Assembly: GCA_013399875.1 (NCBI GenBank)
Contig: VXAZ01000289.1
Coordinates: 3,056,852 to 3,120,851 of the forward strand
Direction of reading: 5' to 3'
Source of the DNA: Gymnorhina tibicen
Taxonomy: Eukaryota; Chordata; Aves; Passeriformes; Artamidae
DNA: 64,000 bases
The notes beneath the pieces are model-generated. The model was not told the origin of the DNA and made no database searches. It saw nothing but the letters and a program-made list of their open reading frames with translations. The first letter of the stretch is position 1, and every line of letters begins with the position of its first letter. This document shows, piece after piece, positions 39,742-50,882 of this stretch. The translations under genes and the position numbers were made by a program.

Positions 39742-40388
39742 TGTGATGGGTGGTTGTCTTGAGGTGACTTTATGCTGTTGTATCCCTATCACCGCTCTAT
39801 GCCCAGACATGATTCCTGAGCCTTTCTATGCCTTTAAAACTGGATGCAAGAGACAGAGGAAAAAACTAAACTAACTTTTCAAAATAGTTTGTGCTTCAAG
39901 GACACAGAGATTAGCTGCTGCTGCTGCTGAGGAGTGAAGGAAGCACCCTTTCTGCTTCTCTCAGCTTTTTGGCTCTGTTTCTCTGGAGAGAGATGGAGAG
40001 TTAAGTTTTTTTCCTCTGGGACTTCGGCTTTTCCCTTCTTCTCTTCTAGACTTGTTCAGAACATCAGAACGCACTGGGAAAATTTCCACCTTAGGCCCGG
40101 AGTGGAGCCCACGCCGACCCAGCTCCAAGGAGGAGAGAGACCACACCCACAGGACTCTAAAATCTTTCAGGTTTTCTCTCACAGTGAGAGGTTTTGTTAT
40201 TTAGCATTATTATTATTCTTTTCCTGTATGTTTGTTAAATAAATAGTTTTTATTTGCTCCTTCACTTTCCTCTGAGGAAAATTTTTTTTTTCCTGAACCC
40301 GGTTGGGGGGAGGGGTGATTGTAACCTGCCTTCCTTTGAGGAGACGTTCCTTTTGGATGTTTCCCTGAATTTGGCCCAAACAGGCACA
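39742..40388 (+). mobile_element. Solo LTR of an avian ERVL-like endogenous retrovirus
   Basis: The segment starts near TGTGATGGGTGG and ends near GGCCCAAACAGGCACA, giving TG...CA ends, and is about 650 bases long. A TATA-like TTTAAAA lies at 39833-39839 and a poly(A) signal AATAAA at 40238-40243, followed by T- and G-rich sequence, as in an LTR's U3-R-U5 order on the plus strand. The middle matches text I recall from a common passerine LTR family, including TTCTCTCAGCTTTTTGGCTC, GGAGTGGAGCCCACGCC and CCTGAACCCGGTTGGGG. It is more GC- and CpG-rich than its flanks. No gag, pol or env remains and no primer-binding site follows, so it is a solo LTR left by recombination. No clear target-site duplication could be found, so the exact ends are uncertain by a few bases. 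The 102-codon open frame inside it is not a gene. Confidence 0.82.
40238..40243 (+). promoter_or_regulatory. LTR polyadenylation signal AATAAA
   Basis: This canonical hexamer lies inside the solo LTR, within TTAAATAAATAG. A T-rich and then G-rich segment (GGTTGGGGGGAGGGG) follows downstream, as expected for a cleavage site. A solo LTR can still terminate host transcripts that run through it on the plus strand. Confidence 0.6.
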
Positions 40389-43300
40389 GTGGTATAAACT
40401 ACAGATTAATGCACCCATCAAAAGATGAGAGTGGCCACTTTGAACAAAGCACAAATGAGCAGTACAAGAGCTGGGGTCAGGTAAGCCTGCTCACTGTACT
40501 CGAGGTACCATATGTAAAAGAGCCTGGGGACTAGTTTTATTCCTACTAGTCCTTTCATTCCTGAACTAGAGATCATAGCCAGAACAGCAGGCAGTTCTTC
40601 AGCCTTGTAGACTTGGGTGAAGGGCCTGATCTTCACAGAGTGAGTCACATAAAGGAAATATATCAAAATAACCTTAACAGGACAGTGATCTGCATGAATG
40701 ATTCTCTGTCAAAAGCAGAATCTAACTTAAAAACTGGGTACAGCAGGTGGTAGAAAACAGAAAAGAGAATAAAAAACCAGCGCTGTAGTCAGTAAATCAT
40801 TCTACAATGGCTTCTTAGCCCTGCTCTACATGACGTATTGTGCCGTGTAACTATTTCTGTGATGGAAGGGATTCCTTCCTCTGAAATTGTTTTACGTCTC
40901 CAGCTGCTAATGGGTCTGAAGTACTACCACTCTATGCAGTTCATTAAACCCTATGGGAATAAGCCTGGATAAGCTAGATATAACTGATGACATAACAACA
41001 TGAGCTGCTGAAATATTTAGGCATAATTTTCAGTTATTGCATACTGGCCTTTTTTAGCTTCCTAGCACAGTTGAAGTGCTGCAACTGCTGAGTGTGAACA
41101 AGACCATTTTCTCAGATCATTTTAGAAGAGTGTCAGTTCCTTAGAGAATATGTCATTTTGATATAAATAAAAGTATTCTACTAAAAGCTGCTAAGCTAAA
41201 GATAGATATATGTATAACCAAGAAAAATATAGTATTACCAAGAGCACGGCCTATGAGGATTCCTAAAGGCAAATAAATAACTTCACATTAAAAGTATCAT
41301 GCTGTCAGATATGTGTCTACAGAGTAGGATTCAACTCATATTAACAAAAAGTTAAACAACAAACTTCAATGGCAATCTTTCTGCAGCCAGTGGAGACATG
41401 CATTTCCCTGGGGTTATCCATCTCTTCCCAAGGTAGTGTTCCACAGTGTCTTTGTGTTTTCTATCACAAAGGGCTTCCTATTTGCAATGCTATAGCCTGT
41501 CTTTCACTTGCAGCTCAATTCTCTCATTGAAGTCACAACGGAAGTATTTTCTCATTTCTTAAGACTATATTTTCTTCTTGTGGGAATGACCACCAGAAAT
41601 TCGAGAGTCACCATTCTCCATCCTTTCCCCACGTTTTGGTTACTCAGTGGACCAAATGGCATCCATGCAGACAGCTTAACTGGTTGCAGCACCTCCTCAC
41701 AAAGTGTGCTTCCATCAGCACTTCACAGCATTGTGCCCGTAATAGCTGAGAGTTCGAGCGTGTCTTGAAGACATTCATACAGGTATTGCTGAAGTTTGTG
41801 TGCACGTGTGCTGGTAAAACACCTGCTGCTGATGGAAGCAGAACCTGAGGGTGCTCAGCTGTGGATCTTGTCACTTCTCCCCCCTGATGGCCACCAGGGA
41901 AACTTATCTTTTTCCCTTTTCTCTCTCTCCTGTTTTTATCTTTGCCCAAAAGCTACTTTGACTGCCCATGTATGCCACCAGCTATAGAGCCTGCTGATAA
42001 ATCTCTGTGCATGTGAATCTGTCTCCTTTGTGCCAGAATAGGTGACTGATATCTTTTAAACACCTAATTTTCTGACAGCTGGAGTTAGGTCAAACAAATC
42101 CCACCCTCAGGCAGTGCTAAGATGGAGGGAGCTGGCAGGAGCCGCTTCCTAACATCTGACTTTTAAATACTTAGCTTATGTGCAGAGTCCTGAAAACTGT
42201 GAGCAATACACAGTAGCAATAGGATTATATCTTATGCTGGTATAACAGCTTAATTGTTCATGCTCAGTCTTTCCAATATTTCCCACAGCTTCTATTCTGC
42301 TCAAAAGTGAGCCTCAGCCTCACAAGCACTTTTAAGTATGTGGTAACTTTGATAGACCATAATCACAGAAGAATTGTAAGTGTGAAAAGTAAACTCTCTA
42401 CTTTAGTAACTCAAGTAAACTCTCTAGTTTAGTCAACTCAAGACTCACAAGCCTCTTTGATCAATATAAAGGTAATTACTGGAACATGAAAAAGAAATAA
42501 ATACAAAAAATATAATGAAAAACAAAGCTATTATTTAGACAACTGAAAAAACCAGGATATGGAAAGAATGTGGAGTACTTAATTCCATTTCTTTGTGTAT
42601 TTTTATTCTCAATTGTCATCACTAAGAAGATTCACAATGGGAGCACCATCCCAATTTTTAATCACTTTAAATACAGATTTGTGAAGCATCACACAATTAC
42701 CTTTTATTCTCCCTTTTCTCCCATAAGAATGATAGAAAAAGAGCTGTTTTTAAAATAACATGCTGCAATAGATAATGGCCAAGTATTTATAAAATATTAA
42801 CTGTTAGTGAGACTCATCAGAATAGTGAATTGTTACCTGTTATCTAATGAAAATGAAGTCAATTCAAAGCAGTCACTGCTGCAAAAATACCCACAGCAGC
42901 ATAGAGCACAGGTTGTAACAAGAAACATAATATCTTTAAAAGAATAAGAAAGAAATGTGAAATACAAAAAAGTTCCAGTTTAAGTATACAAAACACAAAA
43001 GCCTTCAGTTAAGGCATTCTAAGAGAGGCCTGACCCACCAGCCTTCCAAACCAGGCAGACAGTAAGTGAGACACAGCAGAGCAAATTAGGAACACACGGA
43101 CACAGTTATGTAGTTTCTGGAGCAGAGCTGATTCATATTCAGCCTAGGAGAAGCCCAGGGAAAAAGCTAGCCTGGCAGAAGTAGTCTGTTAAAACATTTG
43201 CTTACTCATTTTGCTATTAGACGTAATCTATAATTCAGCATTAAGTAGTTTGTTTGAGACAACTCAATGTTGAGAGTGCTCATAACTTTCTGTGAGTCTC

Positions 43301-46051
43301 CTAATGTGCTTTTCTTAAAGAACTAGCTTCTAGGAGTTATTTTTACTTAATTGTTGAGTTGTAATTGTTAAGCATACTTCTGGCCTCAATATCTGTACTA
43401 GATTTTGAAAATATTATCAGACAATATAAAACCAGAAGGCAAATAAAAACAAGTGCAAGTGTTGCTGGCTTGTTTTGGCTTATTTTTACATTGTGATTTT
43501 TGAACAGCAAAGATTAAGCACATGCTTATACGTTTTGCTAAACTTGAGTTGATATCTGTCGCAAAGGAGGGAAGAGAACTGGAATGAATAGGAGGCAAGT
43601 AGGACTTAAGGCTTGAAAACTAAGAGCTTTCTGCAATTGGGATTTGGTCTGTCTTTTCTACAAGCTAATTTAGATTCTACTTAGCTAAAACACAACTCAG
43701 CAACATATTAATTTATTCAAGTTGTTCAAAAGTAATTAGTGAACAAGTCAAAAAATAATATTAATCAAAGTTACAATACAGCATATGTCTGAAAAAAAAA
43801 AGCTACAAAGTATATAAGGAAAAAGTAGCCCTCATTTATATTAAAGAAAACTCACTTCACATAAATAGTAAATGTCAGTTAAAGCCAAGGGAAATATGCA
43901 CCATGTTCAACAGTATTAAAACTGACATAACACGAATGATTGTCAAAAACTGATGGGATCTGGCAATGTTAAGAAATATTAAATAGGCAAGAGATTTTTT
44001 ATGCTGTTTTGCCATTTTTGACAGTTTATATACCTAGAAAAAAGGTTCATTTATGGTTGTAAAATGCAACCTATTCAATTTTGTTTCATATTCTCTGAGA
44101 CACTTGAGCAGTTATGAAAAGATAATTTGGGCTTGAATAAAGGCTTTTGTAATTGCTGTCAACTTGGCCAAATACTGTTTTGAGCAATCTGGACAAGAAA
44201 TTTGACAGTATATTTAGTTCAACATAAAATTAATAAAGGCAACTGAAAGCAAAACCTGCTTTTTACAGGGGGAGGGAAAGTGAAGGAATCTGCTATTTCT
44301 ACACATTTTTTCATCTTTCTCTCCTGTTAAGGACTAAAATCCATTCATGTTGATCTACAAGTTTCATTTGCATGAATGGGTGCCTCCAGGAATTAGTGTG
44401 TGTCTGAAATACCAGTTTTTTAAATGAAAAAAAAGTCTTTGGCACTGAGTCATTCATTGACTAGGGGTTATGTGAACACAGCATTTGCAAGTTGTTCTCT
44501 TCCATGTATATTTAAAAAAATATGGTTGATTTTCACTTCCTGTTTTAACCAAGTGACACACAGTTTTCGTTTTCCAAAAACAATCCTGCTTCTTTATTCT
44601 AGCATCCCCCATCTTCCCCTCACTTGCTAATTTCTATTCTACAAGATGAATGGCACTCAGGAGGGAAACACTGGCACCAAAATTCCTGTGCTGTGTCTTA
44701 AATTAGTTGATATAAGTTTTTTTGACAGTTCGGACCAATATTAACTTGGTACTTATGGAAGATAATGATATATTTATCTGAAAAAGGACCTGCGACCTAC
44801 ATAAAAGAGGATTAGAACCAAAAAGTCCAAAAATCCCACACTTTGCCTCCCTTGCAGAATACAGAAATTTTGGAAGACTATAAAAAATTAAATATTATAT
44901 TAACCACAGAAAATTTTAGCAAGAGAGAGATGTTTGGAAAATGTTGCTGTGTTGTCTGAAGCTGCACATGAACTTCAAAACACAAATTCTCAAGAATACG
45001 TACCATAATATACACACTGGAATGAGAAAAAGAAATTGAAATCCTAAAGACCATTCAGAGCCACTGCTTCTCCTGTCAGCATTAATGATTTTTCCTTTCT
45101 TCCCTAAGGGTTGATTGCTAACACTGTACAACATCAGAGGCTTCCATCAATGTGATGAAAGAAGAAGCTATTCCAAGACCCAAATCTTACTTTGCCCCAT
45201 TCAGAGTTATATCTACAAGATCACATTTTTCAAATTAAATGTTTTCTAATAACTTTTGCATTATAATATTTTTTCCAAAATGCTACAGTCTGAACACCAA
45301 CAACCATTGAAAGGAAAACAAATATAATCAGATCACTTTGAAAACACACACACACAAAAAAAACCATTCACAAAACTACAGTCATTGAAGAGGTAAAAAA
45401 AAAGGTAAAGTCAAAGCAGCAGGAGTTGTAAGAATGTGAACAGAGCATCTCACATCAAAGGTACATTTGTGTAATGTTCTGCTGCTGCACTCAGATACAC
45501 GAGCTAAGACCTGTGGGTCACGCCCTCTGGGAGAGAGATGTGGTTGAGTCACTAAGGCAGGATGCAGAGGGCAACTGGCCCCACCTTTCCATGTGCTATT
45601 CCAGCGCAGCTGTACCACTCCTGGTATACGGCCCTGAACCGAGCCATAGAGACATCTCAGCTTACCTGGGCTTGATGAATATCAGCAGTTTTTTGCTGAA
45701 AGAGCAGCTAAGCCTTCACTTTCCTTTGTGGCTTTTTCCATCCATTTTTGTCTGTTTGGAATGTTTCATCCAAATCTACTGATGTTTAAGCCTTTGCTAT
45801 CTGGATCACTAAATAGGACTGCCTAAAAACTAGAGAGTTTTATTTGGAACAACACCTCTCTCATTTTGCAGCAAGGACACACCACTGAAAACAGTTTTTG
45901 CAATTCCAGTTTTCCCCAAATTACTTCCAGGAGGCCAGAACAAGGAAGTGCTATCACAATTCACCACAGCACCTTGCATTTGCAACACAAGAAGACATAA
46001 AAATATTCCTCCAGATAACATACCAGTGCACACAAGAGTGTATAAATAAAT
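40389..46051. other. Non-coding stretch, no gene recognised
   Basis: No gene was recognised. Open frames of about 100 codons at 41644-41949 (minus) and 45474-45782 (plus) have no recognisable motifs. It contains the 26-bp tandem duplication at 42387-42439 and an AC repeat at 45344-45355. The rest is AT-rich single-copy-like DNA. Confidence 0.55.
42387..42439. repeat. Tandem duplication, 26-bp period, 2 copies
   Basis: AAGTAAACTCTCTACTTTAG begins copy 1 at 42387 and AAGTAAACTCTCTAGTTTAG begins copy 2 at 42413. The copies differ by one substitution (C to G) and one extra base near the end (GTAACTC versus GTCAACTC). It is a young direct duplication with no open frame of interest. Confidence 0.92.
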
Positions 46052-46142
46052 AAATAAACAAACATTATAAACAATAAACATTCTAAATAAACAAACGTTA
46101 TAAATAAACATTCTAAATAAACAATGCTAACATTGTTTATTT
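46052..46142. repeat. AT-rich minisatellite of about 30-bp units ending in a perfect palindrome
   Basis: Unit 1 is 46052-46084 and unit 2 is 46085-46114. Both run from AAATAAACAAAC through TTATAAA to TAAACATTCT. A third unit starts at 46115 with AAATAAACAATG. That last piece pairs exactly with CATTGTTTATTT (46131-46142) across a 4-base loop (CTAA), giving a perfect 12-bp inverted repeat. An AAAT-type microsatellite precedes the array at about 46041. It is probably slippage-derived. The terminal hairpin may have promoted or stopped the expansion. Confidence 0.88.
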
Positions 46143-47459
46143 TTGCTTAGCAAAATGACCTCTCTTACCCTAAAGAAGGTACCCTGAAACTGCAGCAAAG
46201 TTGGCAGACAGTTCTGAGGAGAGGTTGTGTAGTTGGGGTCTCCAAATTAAATTAATTTTGTCCCAGGTTTAATTAATAAATGCAGTTTGTATGGGCAGAC
46301 AGGAGGCAAAAAAAGTGCTTTCAACACCACCTGTCTTAGAGATAGGAATTTTGAGGCAATGTGCTCTAATGGGGTCTGGTTTATATGCATCTCTTCAGTT
46401 ATATAATGACAGCCTTTAGTTATCTGACTCACATCCTACCTCTCAGTGTTAGGTATGAATCAAAGCCATCCCTGGTCAGAACACATTACCCTTTGTCACT
46501 GGAACACCATCTGATGGAACAAGAATTATATAAACTCTGAGAGCTTTCGTTTTAGGCAGTTCCATTTTTTCTCTCAGTGGCAAAAAAAAAAAGTCTTGAA
46601 AAGTTGAAAGCAGAATTAATTATGAATTTACTTGTTCATGTAGAATAATCTGTCTTTAAAATAGCTCAGCATTGAAATTGCCTCAAAGGCAGAAACATCT
46701 GCTGTAGAGCAGAAGCACATGCACCCTGGCTAAAAACAGAAACCTGAGATTTTACTGTTGATCAGCTTTGCCATTGCTTGTACTTAACATTGGTGCCCAA
46801 CTGCATTGCAAGCACTATAGAAGTTTAATGATTACCCCGAGTGGCACTTAAAACACAATATGCAGGTAGGATGAGTATGTGGAAGCAAAAAACCAATGTC
46901 AAAATGCATTCACGTAAAATGATACAGTCCTAAGAAACCTGCCTCTTCAGCACAAAAAGCTCATGCATACATAGATCTCAGAAGGATTGTATTCAAGAAA
47001 CAGATGGAAGTTTGCATATTTTTCAAAATGAAAAGTGAAGCAATAGGAAATAGCCTGCAGTGAGCTAGACAGTCCAGATCGCTCACCAGTAGCTTACCAT
47101 TCAGGGACTAGGAGGGCAGGGAAGGAAAAAAAAACCCAAGAGTGAGCAAAATTTGTTCACCACAATAGGCTGTAGTATTTGATACTGGGATTACTCATTT
47201 TTCTTTACAAGAAGGAAGGAAAGTTCATTGTGCTGGGATGAGAGACACTAGCTGTGCAACTGAATAGTGCTTGCAGTAATGACTAATCAACTAAAAGGAG
47301 CCTGCAGCAGGGAGTGAGTTTGTTATGCAGCCTCTTGCCTTGAAACAGCAGCTGGGCTTATTTTGAGAGTGTAGCACTTTAGCAGAGCCTTTCATACCAG
47401 TAGGAAAATGCACAGGAGCAGGTAAACACACAAATACACCACCTATGACCATTCCTTAC
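46143..47459. other. Non-coding stretch, no gene recognised
   Basis: AT-rich sequence with short A runs (about 11 A near 46580). No open frame above 61 codons, transposon tail or RNA gene was seen. If the exon-like segment at 47460-47711 is real, this would be the start of its downstream intron. Confidence 0.5.
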
Positions 47460-47677
47460 CACTTGGAGGTGACTGCAGGTCCCCAGGAAGTTTTGGAGCT
47501 TTGCCTATGTACTGCTCCGAGCCAGTAGCTCCCAGCTTTGTTTTCACCATGAATGGAGCAGCGGGGACATGTTCTCCTCGTAGAGGCCTCTGTTTTTTGT
47601 GGTTTCTAACCCTGCTCACAGTAACATGGGGCGAAGGCAGATTCACCAGACGATAGTTCTTGTGTTGGATGGACTCA
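47460..47677 (-). CDS. Candidate internal coding exon, unidentified protein
   Basis: On the minus strand an open frame of 72 codons runs into a good donor, AAGTG followed by GTAAGG, at 47459/47460. Residues include NYRLVNLPSPHVTVSRVRNH, then HKKQRPLRGEHVPAAPF and TKLGATGSEQYIGKAPKLPG. The mixture is basic, proline- and glycine-containing, and more protein-like than chance frames here. The GC content is also above the flanks. The nearest acceptor keeping this frame open is TTTCCAG at 47678-47684, but its pyrimidine tract is poor. A better acceptor (CTAAT branch-like motif, then GTTTTTGCAG) would start the exon at 47711. It puts this frame behind stops, and the alternative frame (EVRTANSNEFPVSPSNTRTI) ends 22 codons in at a TGA. 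So the exon is either short with a weak acceptor, or frame-disrupted (pseudoexon), or not real. I do not recognise the protein. Confidence 0.28.
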
Positions 47678-47968
47678 CTGGAAATTCATTGCTGTTTGCT
47701 GTTCTAACCTCCTGCAAAAACATACCTATTAGAAGCCCATTACACCTTTCAGCACACATAAACAGCTCCTGATTTTCTGGGATGTTTTCTGGAGGGCCTC
47801 AGAAAATGGAAAAAACATGGAGAACACAGAAGATGTGTATTGTAAGTATATATAATTAAAAAGAAGGTAAGAAGATGTAGTAACACAGTAAATTTAAGGG
47901 AAATTTAAAAACACAGTTTTGACTGTGAACCATGGATATCCTAAGTGACGTGAAAATGGCCAGTGATG

Positions 47969-48026
47969 TTAACTGTACCACAGGTGACGTGATGCTCTGT
48001 ATTACGCTCACCTGTGGTAGAGTTAA
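47969..48026. repeat. 58-nt near-perfect hairpin (inverted repeat) with mirrored E-boxes
   Basis: The left arm begins TTAACTGTACCACAGGTGA at 47969. The right arm, reverse-complemented from 48026, begins TTAACTCTACCACAGGTGA. Pairing runs for about 25 base pairs with one G/G mismatch (47975 with 48020), one bulged C (48007) and one G-T wobble, around a 7-base loop (47994-48000). The arms place CAGGTG (47981) and CACCTG (48009), both E2-box/ZEB-type E-boxes, in mirror orientation. The motif TGACGTGA, CRE-like, is at 47985-47992 and again just upstream at 47946-47953. The size is compatible with a pre-miRNA, but no flanking lower stem is evident. It could instead be a miniature transposon remnant or a dimeric protein-binding site. 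The structure is certain; its function is not. Confidence 0.85.
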
Positions 48027-49679
48027 TTCCCAAGCTACATAACTTGCCTATTCAAAAGCAAATTTATTGACTTCAAATTATCGGGGTACCATAGCTATCT
48101 TTTCTGATAGCTGTAAAGTATTGCAACTATCCTTCTTTCTCCGTGTACACAATAAAGGAAAGAAAAGAAGAAAAAAGAAAATAAAAAACCCCACTTATAT
48201 ACCTGAGTCTTATTTTGCCTCTGATAACAAACAGGAAAATCCATATAAAATTAGTCTTTTTGTGATGTGCACCTGAGAAGCAGACAGCAGAATTTTTTAG
48301 CATAATAACTCATTGTTAGATTTCCACTTTCCATGCACCATTGACAGGGAAGAGAAGAAACAACATCTGTGCTTTCTAAATAGCTGCAAACTTAGAAAAA
48401 CCCTTCTAGAAATAGGGAAAGCCAAGGTCCCAGAAGGGCAGAGTAGAAAAGAGCTTGTCTGAAGCATTTTAACCACTGATTTAGCTCTGGCTGTGTTAAC
48501 AGCTGACTCTATTAAAACAGATGAAATGACCACCAGTATGGTCCTAGCCCATCACTGGTTAAGAGGTTAAAGTCTTGGACGTTCCTGACTCTTCAGCCTG
48601 CAGAAGAGCTCCACTACCTTTAAAAGGGGATGAATGCAGTACATGCAAGTGGAAATGAGTAGAGAATGGTCATATTTAGCAGAGGATTTATACAACCCAC
48701 TGCCTGATGAATTGGAAATCAAGTTCAATTCAAGTGCAACCATTTTGGAATTCAGAAAACCATCCTGAGAAAAATCACGCAAAAAGGATTTAAGCAGTAA
48801 TCAAATAACAGGCTGTGGTACTGAGCCCATAATGGCAAAACAAACAACACAGAGGAAACATACTGCAAAGCTACAATAACTGAAAAGATGTAGTCACTGG
48901 CTTTTTTTTCTTTTCTCTCTTGTTTTTCCACTGCATCTTCTGGACAAAGAAAGCGGAATGCCCAAGGAGTTCCCCTGTGTCATAGTTAGCTCAAGTGCTT
49001 TCCCCAAGTCCCACTGGTGTAAAGAAACATATTGGCAGGGAAGGGACATGGTTATACTCTTCTGGCAAACTCCATCTGGCATATATGTCCCAAGGGTGCT
49101 GCAGACAGCTGGCATTAGTTTTAATAGTGAGATTCAAATCTTTCTCTGGATCAATGTGTACAAATCAGACCTGTAACTCTGTTTGTTGCTGTGCTCCTGC
49201 ACGAGGCAGGCTTTTCCACAACTGGAAAACACTGAGTTTTAACTTATTTGTTCATTTTTACACCTAAAATATTATCCACTGAAACACCAGTCACCCAGCA
49301 TCATCTTCCCGTTTTTGTTGTCCTTCTAGCAGACAAAACTGGGTTTAAAGCCCTGTAAAGGGGATCTATCTCAGTCTGTCCTAATCTGCTGAAAAAGAAA
49401 ACCATTAAAACTTCAGCTCAATCCCTAAAAACTCAGGATATGGAACTCTCTTAACAAAAAGCTCAAGTCAGTTAAAATGAACATCTTCTTCCACTGGCAG
49501 TACTGATTACTGACAACAGACTGGATCAAATGTCCCTGCAAGATTCTCCATAAACACAATCTAGCTGAAATCATATCTGAAGAAACTGTGTGCTACCTTA
49601 AAAATTTAAACAAAGAAAATTCTTTTTAAAAAGCTAATTCTGCTACTTCCTTCTTTTCCCCAGATATCCTGAATGAGTA

Positions 49680-49735
49680 TTTTAAAAATTAATTTAATTA
49701 ATTTAATTATTTTAATTGATTTGATAATTTAAATA
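49680..49735. repeat. AT-rich low-complexity repeat (TTAATTTAA-type)
   Basis: Repeated TTAATTTAATTAATTTAA text, containing almost only A and T, degenerates rightwards. It may be slippage-derived. Such tracts can act as flexible or unpairing elements, but nothing here shows it. Confidence 0.8.
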
Positions 49736-50276
49736 CTTATCAATACTAGAGCAAGGAGTCCAATAATATGTGTGAAAATAGGTTTTCATTGCAGACTGTA
49801 TCATAATTCAAGACTGTGGTGCAATACCACCAAAATATGGGCAACACAAATAGCTAGAAATATTGATAAAAAAGATACCTATTATCTGTTGCTGTGGAAT
49901 TTTACTATCAGGAAGAAGTATAGCAGCCAAAAGACTTCTTTCACAGTCCTACATCAGGGACTAATAAACTGTTGCCCCAATATTGCAGACATTAGTCCTT
50001 GAGAACAGTTCTGTTGAAATTTAAAACCTGAAAGGTTCTTTTTGCATTATGCTTAAAAAGTTCTTTTTTTAGAAAAAACAACTTTGAAATCATCCCAATA
50101 CTTAAAGCCATTGTAAGACAGAATTGCTGCTTCCATATGAGATTCATTCTAACAGAAAGGTATTCAAAAGCCGTCTTTTAAAGTTTAAAAAATGCCTTCA
50201 TTTATGTAAAATTTGCTAATAGTGTGAATAATGACACAGAACTGGATAGCAAAAATACTTTTTAAAATAAGTGTTA

Positions 50277-50325
50277 GGTTTCCCTTCACGCTATTTTAAG
50301 TTGGGTTTCCCTTCACGCTATTTAA
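50277..50325. repeat. Tandem duplication, 27-bp period, 2 copies
   Basis: GGTTTCCCTTCACGCTATTT occurs at 50277 and again at 50304 with no mismatch over these 20 bases. The 7 bases between them (TAAGTTG) complete the first unit. The second copy continues differently (AACAG). It is a recent local duplication, notable for containing a CpG in each copy. Confidence 0.95.
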
Positions 50326-50870
50326 CAGTTACATATCAGCACAGCACCAACTGAGCACTAATTCCAATTCTTTCATGACTCAGCTGCTTAATCTGAAGTT
50401 TGTGTCAAATGTTTATGTTCTAGGGTTTGCTTCAGGAAGTTCTATGTGGCATCGTATCCAAATGTGGAAGTTCTATTACTTAACATTTTAAAATATGATC
50501 AAAAGGGTAATTGATGTTGAAAGAAAACCCCAAACCCCAAAATACTCCCTCTTCTCCAGTCCAATTCTTTCTTCCCTTATGGCTATGTGGGAAGCTGTTC
50601 AAATTTGACTCTCTAAAGAAACAAATAAAAGAATGAGATAGGTTTTTAGATCTATCTGCTGTAGCAAGACAAGGGAGACACAGATTTTTCATGGTGTGTT
50701 TCTTCCATTATCCATATACAAAACATTCTGGCTTATGCAACAGAACATTTTCGCCCTCTCTGAGACACTGCTTTGAGTGAGACACTTGAACTGCCTCTCA
50801 GCCACCAATACAGTACTTTTCTGATATGTCCATCAGAACTTCATTGAAGAAGCTGAGATTGAAGTGGGGG

Positions 50871-50882
50871 TGTGTGTGTGTG
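50871..50882. repeat. TG microsatellite, 6 units
   Basis: (TG)6 follows a GGGGG run. It is short but potentially polymorphic. Confidence 0.85.

Noticed and set aside
39934..40242. 102-codon open frame
   Set aside because: It lies wholly within the solo LTR and ends near the LTR poly(A) signal. It is LTR sequence, not a gene.
47780..47850. GTAAGTAT donor-like site at about 47842 on the plus strand with a possible short upstream exon
   Set aside because: The upstream acceptor (GGCCTCAG) has no pyrimidine tract and the implied exon is only about 40 bases.
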